Under the pieces are notes generated by a model. It was not told the origin of the DNA. It did no database searches and saw nothing but the letters and a program-made list of their open reading frames with translations. Of a stretch of DNA of 64,000 nucleotides, positions 37,071 through 52,417 are shown one piece after another (within the stretch, counting starts at the first letter, position 1; each line of letters starts with the position of its first letter). The translations under genes and the position numbers were made by a program. The stretch comes from Numida meleagris (taxonomy: Eukaryota; Chordata; Aves; Galliformes; Numididae). Where the stretch lies: contig NC_034414.1 in the NCBI RefSeq assembly GCF_002078875.1, forward strand, positions 27,190,637-27,254,636, given 5' to 3'.

Positions 37071-40064
37071 CTCGCAATCAGCTCCGTGCCCTCTGCCTTG
37101 CTCAGCAGGAGGCCGACATAGAGGTGGTGAGTGCAGGCCAGCCCAGCCCTCAGCCCTTCCTCCTCCCCAGTGTGCTGCTTCCAGTCACGCCCATGCCAGA
37201 GGCTGACCTCCTGCTCCCTGCTGAGCACCATGAATCTGCAGGATGGAGGCCAATAGTATTGCGGTTGTAACAATGACATTGTGAAGAACAGAGGGAAAAA
37301 GAGTCCAAAACAAAATAACAAACGATGTATGCCTGGTCTGTATGTAGCCTATGTCCTCCACTACCATGCATCAGTTGTGCAAACAATGCATCCCTTTTAT
37401 CCTCCCCAGTCCTTCTCATAATTCTGCCCTTGTATCTCAGTCCTGACCCAGAACTTTTCCTCTCTCTCTCCCTTTCATTACTGCACTCCCAGAGCAGGGA
37501 GTGGAAGCTCACACGTGTGTAGTTATTGTACAATGTGGAACTTACAGTGTCTTCCAAACTCCAAATCCCAGCATCCCAACAATTTCAAGCATCTTTTGAG
37601 GCACTAAGGAAGCCTCGAGATGTCTCCACTGAGGAGGTTGCTCTCTTATGCTTCCATTTGACAGAGAATAGAATATGAAGCAGAGTAAAGCCAAACTTTC
37701 TTTTCCCCCCAGGACCACACAAGAATGTAAGTGGGGGAACCAAAGGATGCACACGGATTTTGTGGTTCCTAGTCCTGTCCTTCAGCCACACAGCAGCCTT
37801 TTCCCTTGTCCTGCCGTCTCAGTTTACCACGGCCCAGCACTGGAGGGCTAAGGATGCCAAGAGACATAAACACACCCGTGAAATATTCATGTGTGAATAT
37901 AAGCCATAGGCATTCATGTACTTTGTGCATACAACTCTCTTAGCCCAAGTCCACAGTGCTGTTCTTCCAAAAAAATGAATTTTCTATAATGTAAGTAATA
38001 TTGGTATTGCATAGAGGCAGCGTTAGGACACTATCTGGGGGATAAGACATATTCATGCTCCAGACAGACATACCTCATTAAGCCTGAAGCAACTGCGATG
38101 AATTTCTGCTCGCATCAGTGAAGCCAGGACTTTGTGTGCAGGCTCTAAACCAAATCCTCCACCTATGCAGGCTTCGATAGCCCACTGTGTTTCATTCCTT
38201 CTGCTTTCCAGATATTTAGAGGAATTTTAAAAGGATGCCTCTTAAACCTGCACCAAAGGCACTAATGATCTTACCGTGCAGCTCAGTGTACAGAAACTTC
38301 ATGTTTTTTCTGTCAGCATTTCTGTATCTATGCTGCCTCAGAAATGTTCACTCGCTCAACACAATGCGACATGATTGCTAAGAGCTTGGCAGATTCTGGA
38401 GTAACATCAATTCCCCCCCCACACAGTGTGAAGCAGGTGAGCAACGCATCTACACAGAACTACATACTACTGCCTTTTTTGCACCTTACTATGTTTACTT
38501 GTGCACCCACAGCTCTTTCTAAAAGAAACTTGATTCTTACTTTCACGGCTGTGTTAACATGACACCAAGGCCTGCTCCTCCGGCTGTTTGCGGGGGGATG
38601 AGGATGTCATGCTGACACATCCAGGCCTTGATCTGACAGCAAACAAGGACTGCAGAAAAAAGCCTCTGGTTTGAATGGGCTCAGCTGGGAGGAGAAAACC
38701 CTTCTGCTTTGAAGCAGATGAACCCTCATGTGTTCAGCGGAGGGAGGATGGGGATGGCATGCCAAAAGCTGATAGGGGCAGAGGATGGCAAAGGTTTTTA
38801 TGCTTTATACTATCAGAGGACTTTGCCTTGCACTTCCTTCTTTCCCCATAACCTCTGAACTCTAAGCAGACCTAACCTTTTCAAATATAAGCGGCGCTGC
38901 ACAGTGCTGTCTCAAATCAGACATTTTGAAACAAAGGGCTGACTGCTGCCCTCCATTACCAGCTACAATCCACCTGCCTGCAGACCCAGGCATAGCGGAC
39001 AGAGGGGTTTGTCTCCTTTTGTCACACTGCGCATGCTTTTAGGACACACAGTGACAATCAGGACAAAAATACCACTGGGATTTCATGGTATTGTGCCAAT
39101 GCAATGTAATTTGGCAGCACACAGAGAATGCAGCAGAAAAACAGCAGGGAAGATGGTGATGGGAAAACCCACGCTCAGGATGTAGGAGCCAGTTTATGAG
39201 TGGTCCTGAAAGTCAAACAGAAGAGAGACATACACATGTATACATGCATGCACAGGAACACACATGGACACACAGACTTACGGGAGTCAGGAGGTGCAGG
39301 AAGCATCTGAACACAGCCACTAGTGCAGAGAGCTGTAGATTACCTCCCAGCCCCTTGGAAAGGACGGACACTTGGGTAGGAGCTACCACAACACTAGGTA
39401 ACCACTCCTTTGTTACCTTGAACTGGGGGTTCCCGGCAGAAATGCAGTGCTGACAAAGCACACGTGGGTGCCAGCAATACTAAAGAACTCAAACTCAGTT
39501 CTCCTGTAAAAAATGTGGCTGAAACCCTTAATTGCTGCATGGTCACAACTATTTCCAAGGAAAAAGAAACATCTTTTTTGTGGCAAGAGCAAGGGAAAAT
39601 GAGAATGGAAATCACTGCAGGGCAGTCTAGAGGTAAGGCATCCAAAGGGAAGATCACCTGGTGAGGCTGAGGAGGTGAAAACCACAATGGGTGAAATTTA
39701 CAAGACCAATTAATAGATTGATGAGTTCTGCTTCTCGTACAGACACCATCTTTGTAACGAGGAAAAGGCAATACAGTTTTAATTGCCTGCACTGCATTTG
39801 GGAGACAGTTGTGCAAGATGAGCACATTTCTGGGTTTTTTTTGTTTTTTTTTTTTGTCTTGGGCCATCCTGTTTTCCCAAAAACATATGTTGAGGCTGTG
39901 CATACGGATGCCATACCCTATGTCCCTGGTGAAGAAAACGAAAGTTCTCATTAAATCAAATTTTTAAAATAGGAAACAATATTTTCATTTTCACACTAGC
40001 AGCAAGCAGCAGGCAAGAATCAATAAGTGCAAAGAGATGCAAGCATGTCCTTTCCAACAGATAC

Positions 40065-40154
40065 CTTCTTCTTTGCCAGCAATAAGTCCTGGTAAGCATT
40101 TGAACGGAGGAAGCGCGCATAGCTGTCACTCTTCATCAGCTTGTAAATGTGTTC
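40065..40154 (-). CDS. RGS6: RGS6 coding exon: end of the RGS domain
   Basis: This 90-base exon, phase 0 at both ends, encodes [20 protein letters not shown] and [10 protein letters not shown]. The acceptor is TCCTCCTGTCCCACAG|GAA and the donor is AAG|GTATCT. It forms the last helices of the RGS box. The Asp and Arg of [11 protein letters not shown] match the conserved D-x-x-x-R that braces the G-alpha contact in RGS folds. The residues appear identical to human RGS6 over the whole exon. It is followed by the optional 54-base exon, or directly by the terminal exon if that one is skipped. Confidence 0.98.
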
Positions 40155-43100
40155 CTGTGGGACAGGAGGAAATGAGAGACAGAGAATTGTTATCAAACCT
40201 CATTTAGACATCACAGAGATTTAAAACACAGTGAATTAGAAGGATGAGAGACTGATCAAAGTCCTAATTAAGTCTGCTATTACTGATTATGTGTGTTGTG
40301 GTGGCATACAGGAGGTCCATCCTGGGGCAGGACCCTGCTGTGCTTGGGGCTGCATAAACACAAAGCAAAAAGATGGCCCTCACCCCAAAGGCTGGCACAT
40401 ATTATTCAGTAATCAGTGTTATTCTGTAATGACTACAGCTCTCAGAAATCCCCAGATCATAAGCAAATGGCTAGCCAGGCTGAAACTACTGGGATGTCTC
40501 AGGAAAGAAGAAATAAATGCCAGAATTTGTCCCATAGATTAGGTTTCATTGTACTTGCACTATCACCCCACCCTCCCATTGTAGTTCATGAAGGGGAACC
40601 AATTCTTGAACACATTTCATTTCCACTTAAACAGATGCCTAGAACAAACAAATCTATTCACGTCCTGAAAAAGCCTTTATGTCTGGCTGACTATACGTGA
40701 AGTTTATAGGACTAGTACACACATTTGCATCATATGTATAAAGTTATGTCAGATGAATCCCTTCCATAGGGCCTTTTGTCTCCAATTGGGTCAAACTACT
40801 GTTACTGGTTTGCTTGGAGTACACCCCCTACCTATCTGCATCTTCAGATTTACGAAGGAGTGTTCCCACTGCAGCAGAACCTACTCTTTTCCCTTGCCTT
40901 GCTTAGTTTTACTTACCTGCTGAAAATTCCTTAATTTGGTCAGCACTTCTCCTAATTGTCTAATTGTCCCTAGATTTGTAAATAGATATTATCCCAAACA
41001 TCAAGAAAATCAGATCAAAATACTTTGACCCAATAAGGACCAAGATTACATTAAAGGAAATTAAAGAAAAACAGGCATCCTGGATATTTTTCTTAGACTT
41101 CGCCCATGGAAGCATTCTTACAGAGTTAATGAACAGTTTTATCTATACTGATTTATACAACGTAAAATATTCTCTCCTGCCCTACAGCCATCGCAGTTGA
41201 AACTTCAGAACAAGCAACCCAGACACAAGTCACAGAGTTTATTTCACAGTGTTAACGAGCCAAGCAAAATTCCCTTATCTTCTCCATCATGGGCAATCAG
41301 CGATGACCTGCCTGTATACAGAACTGCCTCATTCAGCTTTCTTGTGCTATTCAGTGCATAGTTCTAAGAGGGACGTAACTACCACTGGTTTTTACTGAGA
41401 TGCACAATAAAATGCACCCTTTGAGCTACAACCTGGTGTGGAGCACTTTTTACCAGTTAATTTCATTTCCACAGTTGCTTTCAGACCTGTCAAACCCTCA
41501 TTTGTATGGCATTATCTATCTGAAGAATAGCACAAGATTTTGCAATAGAAAAGCTCGTATACAGTCATTTAGCAAACATGACCCCTTCTCACTGCAGGAA
41601 AAAGCCAGAAGTGAGGGCACAGCCCCCACTGATCACCTACAGCACTGCCAAGGACTTCCCATCCAGCTGTGGGATACTCCTACTTATACAGGGCAGAACG
41701 AGCCAAGCATGAGCTGAGCTGAGCTGAGGACAGGGAAAATAATGCATGTCATGGGTATGGTCATTGGCAAGTTTATACTTCTCTGGAGTGAATTATGATT
41801 TTCAGCAGCATCTCACTCTCAAACACTTCAATAGAAACAATTTAGTAGAAATAGAAATTAACTTGAGTTAATTTAAATCAACCACGTGGCAACCAGTTCA
41901 GCCATACCGTTATCTCTTAAGTTCTCTGAAGGAGACTCTGTCTCCTACCAATGTATTCTTCATAATTAAGTGGGGAAAAAAAAAAAAACCACAACAACCC
42001 TAACTGTATAACTAGAAGGCTTTTTTCCTTCCTCCTCCATAATTGTCGGGCAGCTGATGAGCACCTGGGGCAGGCACTCTGCAGCCCATCGGTAGCAATG
42101 GGTCAGAGGAGTCTCCCAGAGCCTCCCTTTTGCTGTGAGAGATGTGATGTGATGCCCAGTGCACCTGTAAGGCAGGGTGCTGGGGGGAGCAGTGCTGAGG
42201 TGGGGAGAAAGGGGCCATGGGCTGAAGGCACAGCAGTGGGCAACAGGGACATTTTGATAGACAGCTGATTAAATTGTTGACTACCTTCAGATTCCAAATG
42301 ATTTCTTAACTGGTCAGATAACAGGGTCTGTTGTGAAAGGCAAAGATAACATTTTTGGAAAACAGCATTCAATTTTCATTGCCACACAAGCAGATCACAT
42401 TAGCTGCTTGCACATAAAAGAGGAACACAGCAGAGCAGGGACTGCTGGCTATGCAACCCTCCAGCATGCCGGCAACTACTATCAGTCTTGCTCATGTCAA
42501 GATGACTTCAGGTATTTGACCTTAAAGCAGTATAAACTCAATATCTGGATGGTGAAAGGAGGAAAAATTACTTTGACCCTGAGATGAAATAAACCACAAG
42601 CCGATGTCTTAGCTGAGTCCACTCTGAAGAGGAAGACTATCGCACACTCATCCCCACTGCCACCCTGGGTAGGTAGCTGGTATGCAGGATTTTCTCTGCT
42701 TTACACATCCTGGAATCATTGAGCAGCAACCCTGCTACCTTTCAGCTGCTCACCAGCGACATAATCAAACAGGGAATTCTTAGGCTTTGAATGCTAATGA
42801 AGAAAGAAGGCTGGGCATAGGGAAAGGGAGGGACATGCTTCAGACGCAAACTTTACAGCTTAATTGCAAGAATTCAAAGGGCTTGCTTTGAAGAAGTACT
42901 GGAGGCACAAATGATGCACTGATCATTTATTTTATAGCGCTTCACAGAGGAAATCTGAGCCAGCTGCTCAGGTCAGCAAAGACTGCCTTCCAATTTGCAA
43001 CAGTCCAGGACAGCTTACATTGCTGCAGCCAACTCCCTGCTGAGACTGCACCACAAAGCTCCTGTAGAACTGTGGCTGCAGTCCACATTCAGCTCAGTTA

Positions 43101-46100
43101 CACAACAAACCTAGCTCCAGGACAGGAAATGCTGGTGCCTGGGACATTTGCTTGGATTCTTAGCCTAGTCCATCCTTCGTCACCAATCTGTTTGCTGCTA
43201 TACCTTCTGCAATCTGCAATTTTCTAGGGAGAACTTATAGCTAGCATTTAGCAGCTCCTAATTTCTTAAATAAATTGAAAGCTACTCGAGGTTGAGCAAC
43301 TGAGCATAATCTTTTGAGGCAGCCTGAGCAACGGGCATATTAGCAGAGGTGCGTGCACAGATTTAGCTGCCCTGTGCAACATGTGCAAATTGGCTTGTTC
43401 CCTTGCATCACGGATTTTTAACTCACTTGGGATCATAGCAATCCACTGGTCTCTCACTTTCTAATTTACTGAGCAGCTGCTTTCGTTCTTTATCACATAG
43501 TAGAGAGGGAGCATAACTTCACCAAAGACTGCAGCCAGCATCTCCAGTGGTGCACCTGACACGTACGCAAGCTCCAGGACATACCTGAGGCTGCTGGCAA
43601 TAAATTCAAGTCCTCTTATACTAAGAGAACTTTGCATTTTATAAACTTGCTTGTTACAATGGAATGAGCTCATTATTACTGGCTCCCTGAATACGCAAAG
43701 CAAGTTAACTATTTGTGTGATTTTTAACAATTCCCTCACAGGACTCCTGCAAATAGAGCGGGCTTACTGCTGACCAACCTCAGCGGTGAGCCCAGGGTCC
43801 TGAGCTAAGGTGCCATCCCTCTTGCCACCACCACAGTGTGACAAACTGTAAATTTTAAAGCGGAAAAGGTTCTCACTTCTGTGAATTAGCAAACAAAGGA
43901 ACCAGATAGGTAAACCACAGAAAATGCCTCTTCTATGGTTTTACATGTAACCTCAGCTTCAGCAGAAGTGTAGGGAAATAAACGCTGATAAGCTCCAGCA
44001 TCTCTTGGCTTGTTTCCATTCACAAGCCCTATCTCTGGAAGGAGATGAAAGACAAGCTCTATAAATTTTCTTGACAAAAGGGGAATGGGAAAAAAAAAAT
44101 AGAAGAAGAAAGTTTGCAATCCAGACGGGAATGTGGGAGGTGGCTGAGATAGCAGAAACGTTTCAAAGCTGCACTTGCTTCAAATCAACATGCTGCAACG
44201 TGACCAGGGCCCTCTTCCCCTCACAGGCAAAGCACAGTGACCCTGAGGAGAGCAGGCAGCAGCCGAGCAGTACCTGGGGAACACCAAGAGATATGTGGGA
44301 AAAACCTGAATGACAGAAAAATAACAAAGCAAACAGGCTTGCATAGCACACCTGGTAGGCCTCTAGAAGCCTGTTATCTGTTGAGAACATTTATTTTCAG
44401 CAGAATATCTTGGTTCTTTTCTCTGAAATATGCACATGATAAAATAGCCGTGTTGGTGGTTAAACACAGCTATTGCTAGTCTCACCTCTTAGCCACTGTG
44501 ATATTTTGTGACAGGTCTGAAGTAGGTTTTGCGGCTGTGAAGGCCAAGCACAATTTTCTCATGAACTCTGAATACCAGCTTGATTCCAGCAAGCCCTTAA
44601 ATTTTAACTTGCCGAGGGAAAGTTTTCCCAGTTTGTGCCTGAGCACAGCCGTACGCTTTAGGTGATGAGGGGGATGAGGGGGAAATATCTGATTCTTTGC
44701 TCGTCTCAAGCCCAGGCTTCCCACTCAGCACACTTGTAGCCCATTCTGGGGGTTTACACCAGATAGACACAAGATAGCTAGACAGCTGCTGAGAGTCACC
44801 TGAGCTCCAGTGCCCCACTTCGCTGTTCACAAACAGGTCAGCAACCTCTTGCTGTAGATACCCCACTCACATCCCCTCACCCTACCACCAAGACCTGGCA
44901 TTACAGTAAGGCATTTATGGATACCTCTTTGCGCTGCAAGCAGGCAAACGCAGCAGCTGCCCCTGGAGCCAGCTGCAAGGCATATTTGCAGCATGTCAGA
45001 CAAATTCATTTGAACACAAGCCCCAAAGCAATATAAAGTAGCAGAGGAAACAACTAAATAAACAACAGCAAGCCATCATGAATGTTCTACCTGTGCGCTG
45101 GGGGAGAACGTTCTGCAGATTCACGCATGAGAGAGCAGAGCCTCGTGGAACGCCTCACAGCCTTCACTGGGAAGGACCACAGAGGCCAGCTGAGGCCCTG
45201 CCGAGGGTCTGCATCCCAAAGGGACGGGCCCCACTGCACAAAGAGGATGGGGGAAGGAGAAAACAGGGTGATGCCATTCTGAGTATGCAGTGTGAGACTG
45301 CTGCATCTTGAATTAGGCACAAGAAGCCAAAGCAGCTGGCAGCAGACACAGTGGAGATGAGGCACACAAAAGACCTTCACCCTTCAAAGAGCTTGGCTGA
45401 TAAACATCAGTGTGGTAAGGAGGTGGGGAAACATGGGGTTTTCACCCCAATTCTCTTTCACGTCTCCAAATCTCTGCTCATTCAGGTCCCTGCACATACC
45501 ACTGTGTCATTCCCAGCAATGGTGTGTTGCCTTTTTGAGCAGCCAGCCTGCATTAACCAGTGGTGCCAAGCAGCACTGCCACCTAGCATGGCTCTCACTG
45601 CTGCTGGAGTGCTAGGCTTTCCTGATTTATAGTTTAGAAAATAAACGTTTCAGGTTGGTAAGTGACACTTAAGGGTCTTGCCCTGAGTGTGAATTGCTCT
45701 GGAAAATTTGAGCAATATCTTTTTGGCCTCTGTGAAGTTATTTAAGTGACAAAATAATTTACACCCACAGTTTTAGCTGGCGTATTTTCTTCACACTCAA
45801 CCAAGTTGTTTTTACTACTACAGAAAAAAAAAGATGAATAATTATACTGTAATATAGACTAACCTCCTTGCTAATCTAAAAAGCACAAAACCTCTTTTCA
45901 GACCCCAAATGAAATTACACCAGGCACAGCAACGTAAAAGAGCTTTAGCAGGAGAAATCACTGTAAGCAATGAGAGCTCATTTTGAGTAATACATAGAAA
46001 TCCTTTGTTTAGCCCTGTAGATACAAAGTTAGAAGCCTAGTGTAAATCTTTTGTGCGAAAGTGCATTGATAAAAGTAACACATCAATTTAGTCCTGGCTC

Positions 46101-49100
46101 CTCTGTAAATGGATGAGACAACTGGTTTGCTTCATACCTTCAGAGGTACAGAGGGGGTTGCAGCGCTGCTGGGGCCGGGGCAGATGCACTGCAGAAGGCA
46201 GAGCCCTGCCAAGCACTGCGCTGTTTAGGGGTCAGCTTGGTACTGCAGGAGGATTTAGTCCTAAATATAGCAAGGGCTATCCAGGGAGACCAGAGTGGGC
46301 TGCCGGGAGTCTAACGCCATATGAGCAGCTTTAGGTTTTGAGAACAATGATCATGGCTAAGAGGCTGATTCTCACAATGGGGGCCAAATCCTGGCTACTG
46401 GCAAAAAGCCCAAGTGAACAGGTTTTGCCTGGGAGGAGGGGGACAATCTCATGCAACACTTGCAAGACTGGTATCTCTTTTCCAAACAATGCAGTACCTA
46501 GAAGACACAGCAACAAAGATGTCTTTTTGTGCTTCTTATACATGCTGCACTACAGCCATGAGACGGAACTACTCAACTTTTTGACCAAGATCTTTGCAAG
46601 GCTGTCTGTAGCTTTTTCCTTCTTCATTTTCTAGGGAAAATCCTGCCAAAAAGCTGAGTCCTGGGAAGGAACATGCAGCATCCTTGCCACAGCAGAAATT
46701 AAACTGGGGCAATCTATGTCCCCTAGGAGACAGTGACAGCAGGATGCAGACTTACAGAAACAAGCAGCATCTAGCTTCTGAGTAAAGGTGGTGATGCTGA
46801 GGTAGGTATGACTGATCTTGCTTGAATGCTGACACAGGGAATACATCCTGAATACAAAAACTGCCTTCCAAGTCTCGTAAGCATTTTGGCTGCACTGCTA
46901 TATCCCCTTGGACAAGCCTTTAAGTGACTGAGCTCAAACTCTTCAAGTCCATGCTACAAATACATATCAAAATCTTATATCTGTTTGCTGATTAATGCAA
47001 TTCAGACAGCACAAGACCAACATTCATGCCTGCTGTGGTCTGAAAAGGAAAGATGTGAAATGCATTGCTAATAAATCTCCCTACAGATTATTATTTTTTT
47101 AATTAAAAGAGGAACTCTTCAAGAAATAACAGGTCTTAGAACAATTAGACTGCAGTGTTCCTGTAGTATGTGGGTTGGGCAGGTGTGGAACTGACTTATC
47201 TGTAAGACTGCTCACCCACTGCCCACAAAAAGTGGACTTGTGGAGTCCTGGCTGCTCAGGAGGAGAGGGATGCATTTGCAAGCAATTTTGCTCACTGCCT
47301 GGTGAAACAGATCAGTGTCAGCGACGTCCTGACTTTGACATGAACAGGAAAGGCTCTTGCTTTGCAAGAAATGGTTGTTCCTTGCAACCCAGAAGCACAG
47401 GAGTCACAGAGAACCAGCCTGAGTGTTAAATTCAATTTTTAAGCAAGCCAGAGACTTTTCCATGCCATCCATTCAAAGGTATTTTTTGGAGTTAGGAGGT
47501 GTCTGGCAAAGACAAAAGTTGCTTATTAAGACATTCTTTCATAGAACATGACTATTAAAGTACAAATTAAAATGAAAAGACAAAGATAAAAAAAAGTACT
47601 TTCTGATGTGCAGCGTGTATATACATTTAGGAAAAAGTCTCAGGAAAGTTGTAACACTTACTATCTGCTCTTACATTGACCTCTGCTACAAGTCTTTCAT
47701 TTCCTGCTTTGTGTAGCATCAGACACACCAGCACAACCCTCCATGATCACTTTCCTATTTTTGTTGCAGGCATTTAATTGCTCTTCTGGGTGCATTTGTG
47801 GGACTCTTGGTTTTAGATTCAGTTTAGATGTAAGTTGTTCTGGGAAATCCACAGGGAAGGAACTTGCATTTTTTTTTGTACATGTAACAAATGCACAGCA
47901 ACAGTGAGGTTTCAGGTAAAGGCTGTATCTACTGGAGAGCACGGCAAAGGAAGATTTTCCCCTCCATCCCCACAGAATCAGAGCCAAAAGGGGAGAAGAA
48001 AATAAAGGCCAAATTCTTGTGTAGTTTCTAATGTTCATAGGCAGCGTAAAGCTGTCAAAGGCCTGCAAGAGGACTGGGCACCATGTGTGTATGTGCAAGC
48101 ACATGCTTTGTGCACACCCCAAACCAGTGCTTTCAAATCCCCATGGTGCAAGCTGAGCAGCACTGGCTCAGGGCCACTTGAGCCACCTTTCACAGCAGGG
48201 TGCCTGGGTCTGCCCCACATCCCCTTCTGACTGCCCATATTGCCAACCAGAACTGCTTGGTTTTCTATCCCAAGTTACCATCCTCAACAGACATACAGGT
48301 AACTGGGTTGACTAGGTGAAACTTTAAGAAAATACCACTAATCTTTCCTTGAGTTCTTACATGAAAGGTGATCCAGATGCATACAATGAATGACTATTTT
48401 CACATTTTCCTTCCGTGCTGTGATTTAGCTCAACATCTACAAAAGGAGTTCTGTACGCTTGGTGAATAGGCGCCATGCATATGCTGCTCTATATGCTTGC
48501 TTTCACATCCTGTGCATACTTGAAAAAACAAAGTCAGTGGAAGACCGGTCACTCCTTATTTTCCCTTATTGGTAGAAAATGACGTTCAATTTCCAAAAGA
48601 TCTTTGCTCTCACTTGGAGTTTGTTTTTTAATTCAGTAGGGTCCCATCACCTTATGTCAACACTCACAGCTTCTTGGTGACACCAGAACGAAAACTGAGG
48701 ACTGACCACTGACAAATCTTCCAAGGGCTCAGCTCTATGTTACCAGCACCAGGGGCAGTGAAGAGGATGAACTGCGCCCAGATCTGGGCCAGGTACATTT
48801 CTGGTTTGAACAGCTCAGAGTTTGGCATTGTGGTCTAAATCTGCTCAGGAATTATTAGCTAAGGATCTGCATAGTACAGTCAAAATCCCTAACTGAACCC
48901 AGATTAGAACTGAATTTCCCTGAATCATCTTCACAGAAACAACAGATGATTAGTTCAGGTAAAGGAATGCCATTCTAAAACTCTATTTCATTTATACAAG
49001 AAGAAAAATAAACAAAGCAAGCAGATAAATAATTGCTAAGACAACTACGTGGCTTACCTTATTCTAGTATGCCTGGCTCTGAAGCCTACCAGCAAATGCC

Positions 49101-52100
49101 CCTACAAACAAACATCAATATCGGGCAACACAATACATCCTTACAATACTAGCTCACAATGCCAAGGTCTGCAGGATTGATGGGACTGGGGCAGGGGTTA
49201 AAGACTTTCTGAGAGTTAAAGACTTTCAGGAGAGGGGAGGTGATGCTTGAAGGTGTAAAGGAAAAACTGCTAAAAAAAATACGTTGTGCTATTGGCCATA
49301 ATTGTCATACTCACAGCTTTGGGTTCTCATGTTAAAGACAAATTAGTTTGGCTGTCAGCAACTTCATCAGCCAAAAGAGGCCATTTGGAGGGACCAAAGA
49401 CTATTTACTCTCCAAAGCTGGCTGTGCCTGCCTCATATTGCAGGGCCCCACAGGGGTTGTTCAGTGATGCTGATAACTCCTGTGAGAGCACCAATCCTGC
49501 TAAGTAGCTCACTGTTTAATTGAACTGACCTCTCCTGATGGTGCCCCATGTATTAAAAGCTGCTTCACTCCCAAGTGAAAATGGTTCAATAATTGTAATA
49601 TTTTACTCAGTGGACAGTTGTTTAAAAGTAGAAAATAATCCACTCTGCTGGTAGGCTCCCCTCTGGAAGGGTCTAGCACCAAATCAACAGAAGGTGCCAC
49701 AGGAGTGAGTTCTATCATCAGTAATAAACACACCCCAAAGTCAGGTTAGATTACGAGCTCTTTGAGGATATTTAGAGTTAAGATTTTCAGTATCACTTTT
49801 TTGAATGCAGAGACCATTTGTCTTCAGAGACTGAGTGGCCTTGGGATGCAGAGTTTTCAAGTGAGAGGCATGTTTGTCAGGAACCCTCTTTCTCCCTGTT
49901 TTCTTCTAGTTGTCTGACCAGATTTATCTCTACTGCCTTCTATGTTGGCCTTCATGGTTGCACAGCATCTGGGAGAGCTCTCTGGGGCTGGGAGCCAAGG
50001 TTACACAAAGCACCACATCCCTCTAGACTGTCAAACACCTGATAACAGATGACGCTTTGTTATCAACTTACGGCTATAAGGCAGTCAGTAGCCTGACATA
50101 TACTGAGCTCTGCTGCACCTTTCCCCTTCCCAATGCTTTAATTTTCAATGCTTTTTATACACAATTGACATTTTGGGGGTCTTCCAGGTCTTCCCATGGG
50201 CTACAGTGCAAAGTCACTTTGTCCTGTTTTCCATCTCAGAAGCTGCAATTTCCTTTTCTCAGTCCAGCCAACCCTTTTCTTTCCTCATAATCTTAGCATC
50301 CCAGCATCGCAGGCATTCAAGGAATGTCCTGTTCAGTAAACTAATTTTTTTCTTGTCCCTTATTCACAAGGACATTTAAGTTATTTTTCTCCATGCTAAA
50401 TCTACACAGGACAGGACAAGGCTTATATTTTCTCTCCCACAGTGGGCTGTGTTTTGACTACTTCTGTCTAGTTGAATCCCTAGGCATGTGGGATGTGTGT
50501 GAGCTCAGGCTCCTGGTACCAGTGTGCTGAGATAAGTCAGCTGGGCTATCACCTGCTCCAGATCAGTGAGACAACAGAGTCTCAGAGGTGGCAGGGCTGA
50601 TGGGGGAAGATACCAAGAGGGTACCTGAGAGACTCGGGGGCACTTGTGTGGGCTGCCATGAAGTGGAGGTGTGAACAGGAGTGGTCCCTCTTCAGGTGAG
50701 GCAGTATCAGCCAACGTTGTGTCAGCTTCCACTGGGGCATGAGGTGTGTTGGCTTCTCTCTGCTTCTTAGCTGTCTGGTCAGGTAGTCAGAAACAGCTAG
50801 CTTAGCTTTTGCAGAGCTACCAGAGCCCACTGTGATGCACAAGAAGGTGATCAGGGTTCCCAATCACTATTGTGGCAGACTCTGTCTCTGAGATGACCAT
50901 AGCTGAGCCTGAAGGTCTACCTCTGCCTTGTATTTCTGTTCCAATGAACCAAAAAAGATGAGTTAAAGACAGCACTCAACATAAAAATCCTCTGAAATAA
51001 AATTAACCCAAGGAGCTGAAGTTGCAGTCTAACTGCGAGAGCTCTGGCCTGATTTCATCAACTCCCCTTTGAACAGCAATTACATTGTAAACTGATCGGT
51101 TCAAGCCTAAATCCTCAGTGTCTTCTTCTGATTAAATTCTCATTGCCTAAACATCCATCTTATTCTCTGTTCTTCTACTTATCAATTGAATTAATTCCTC
51201 CATTATTCACCTATCTTCTTTAGCCAGCATTTTGCCATCATCTTTTTTTTTTCAGGTAATGTAAATTTGCAGAAGTTCTAGTTCACTACAACTGCAAAGA
51301 AAAATAAAATACATTTTAGCCAGAATGTCTTTATACTGCTCTGTTTCTCAGATTTAAAAAGAACGTTTATGTTGTCTGATATTCACAGGGGATCGCCTTA
51401 AGACTTTGCGTACATTCCTTCCACATGAGCCCTATGGAGCAGGATTGCATTCAGGAAAATACAGTATTTGATGCTGGTTTGAAAAATTCATTGCCTAACC
51501 TTGTATAAGTGGTCCTCAACATCTCCCCTGAGATGAAAACATTTTGTTAGCAGAGTATTTTGAAGAACTGCCCTTGAACACCAATTTAAAGAAAATACAA
51601 GAACAAGGATTCTTTTCATTTGTTGTTGATTTTACTACACGCTTTTGATAAAAAATGATTTTAAGGAGAATATCTTTTAATTGTGTCCCTGTTAATATTT
51701 GCCAAAAGATTCATTCTTCCTTTTTCCTTTTTTAGCCTTCATAAAATGACATTTTCACTTTTTCAGAAGGTTATGCTGTTTTATCCTAGCTCATGGTGGT
51801 TTTTCACAGATAATCTATTTTCCTAAAGGCATTTTCTGTATACAGTTTATCTGTAAAATTTCCCTGATAAATACGGGGCCCCTAGGAGAGAAGGATTAAG
51901 CTCACTGCATTGCTTACTGTCCTGAAGTAATTCTAAGGCATTGTCTGCTAGACAAGTTTCTAGTTGTGTTGGACGGAGATGCTGCGTTTGGGGTTTGGCT
52001 GGGAAGATATAATTAGCTATAAATGAATAAATGATAGAGCAAGCGTATTAATCAGAATTTTGATATGATATCAGCCATTCTGAAAATGTGACAGACTGTT

Positions 52101-52417
52101 GACAGGGAGTACAGAGAGCTCAAGTGAACTTTATAGCATTCTTTCATCTTTGCTTTCTCTGAGACACGGCTACAGCTCACTGCGCCTTGCAGACTTGTAA
52201 ATTTTGGAACATTTGTTCCCAGAGGAGTATTAGCCTGTAATAGCTGATAGATTCAAAGAAAATATCATTTGCCCAGCTTGAAGAGATACCCTCAAAGTCA
52301 CTTCCAACTGTGCCTCTCTCCTTTTTCTTACAAGTGAGCAGTGACAATGTGATAGTGTAATATCATGGTGAAACTGAGAGTTTTATTAGCAGTAGTTCCA
52401 TAAAATCAGAAACAAAC
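40155..52417 (-). other. RGS6: RGS6 intron (12263 bases)
   Basis: This is the longest complete intron in the window, GT-AG and phase 0. I saw only simple sequence: an A-rich run at about 41974-41988, a short GAGCT triplication near 41711-41728, and an 18-base duplication at 49197-49231. No ORF has recognisable content. The stretch from about 51.0 to 52.3 kb is markedly AT-rich. Confidence 0.88.
49197..49231. repeat. 18-base tandem duplication
   Basis: GTTAAAGACTTTCTGAGA is followed directly by GTTAAAGACTTTCAGGAGA. It is a simple local duplication in an RGS6 intron. Confidence 0.85.

Larger units (their letters stand above)
33464..40064 (-). other. RGS6: RGS6 intron (6601 bases)
   Basis: This GT-AG intron separates the last RGS-box exon from the optional 54-base exon. 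It contains the unexplained coding-like block at 33685-33846, listed separately, and a short CR1-like 3' end at 37026-37070. A CTTC-type run lies at about 36492-36507. I identified no other exon. Confidence 0.88.
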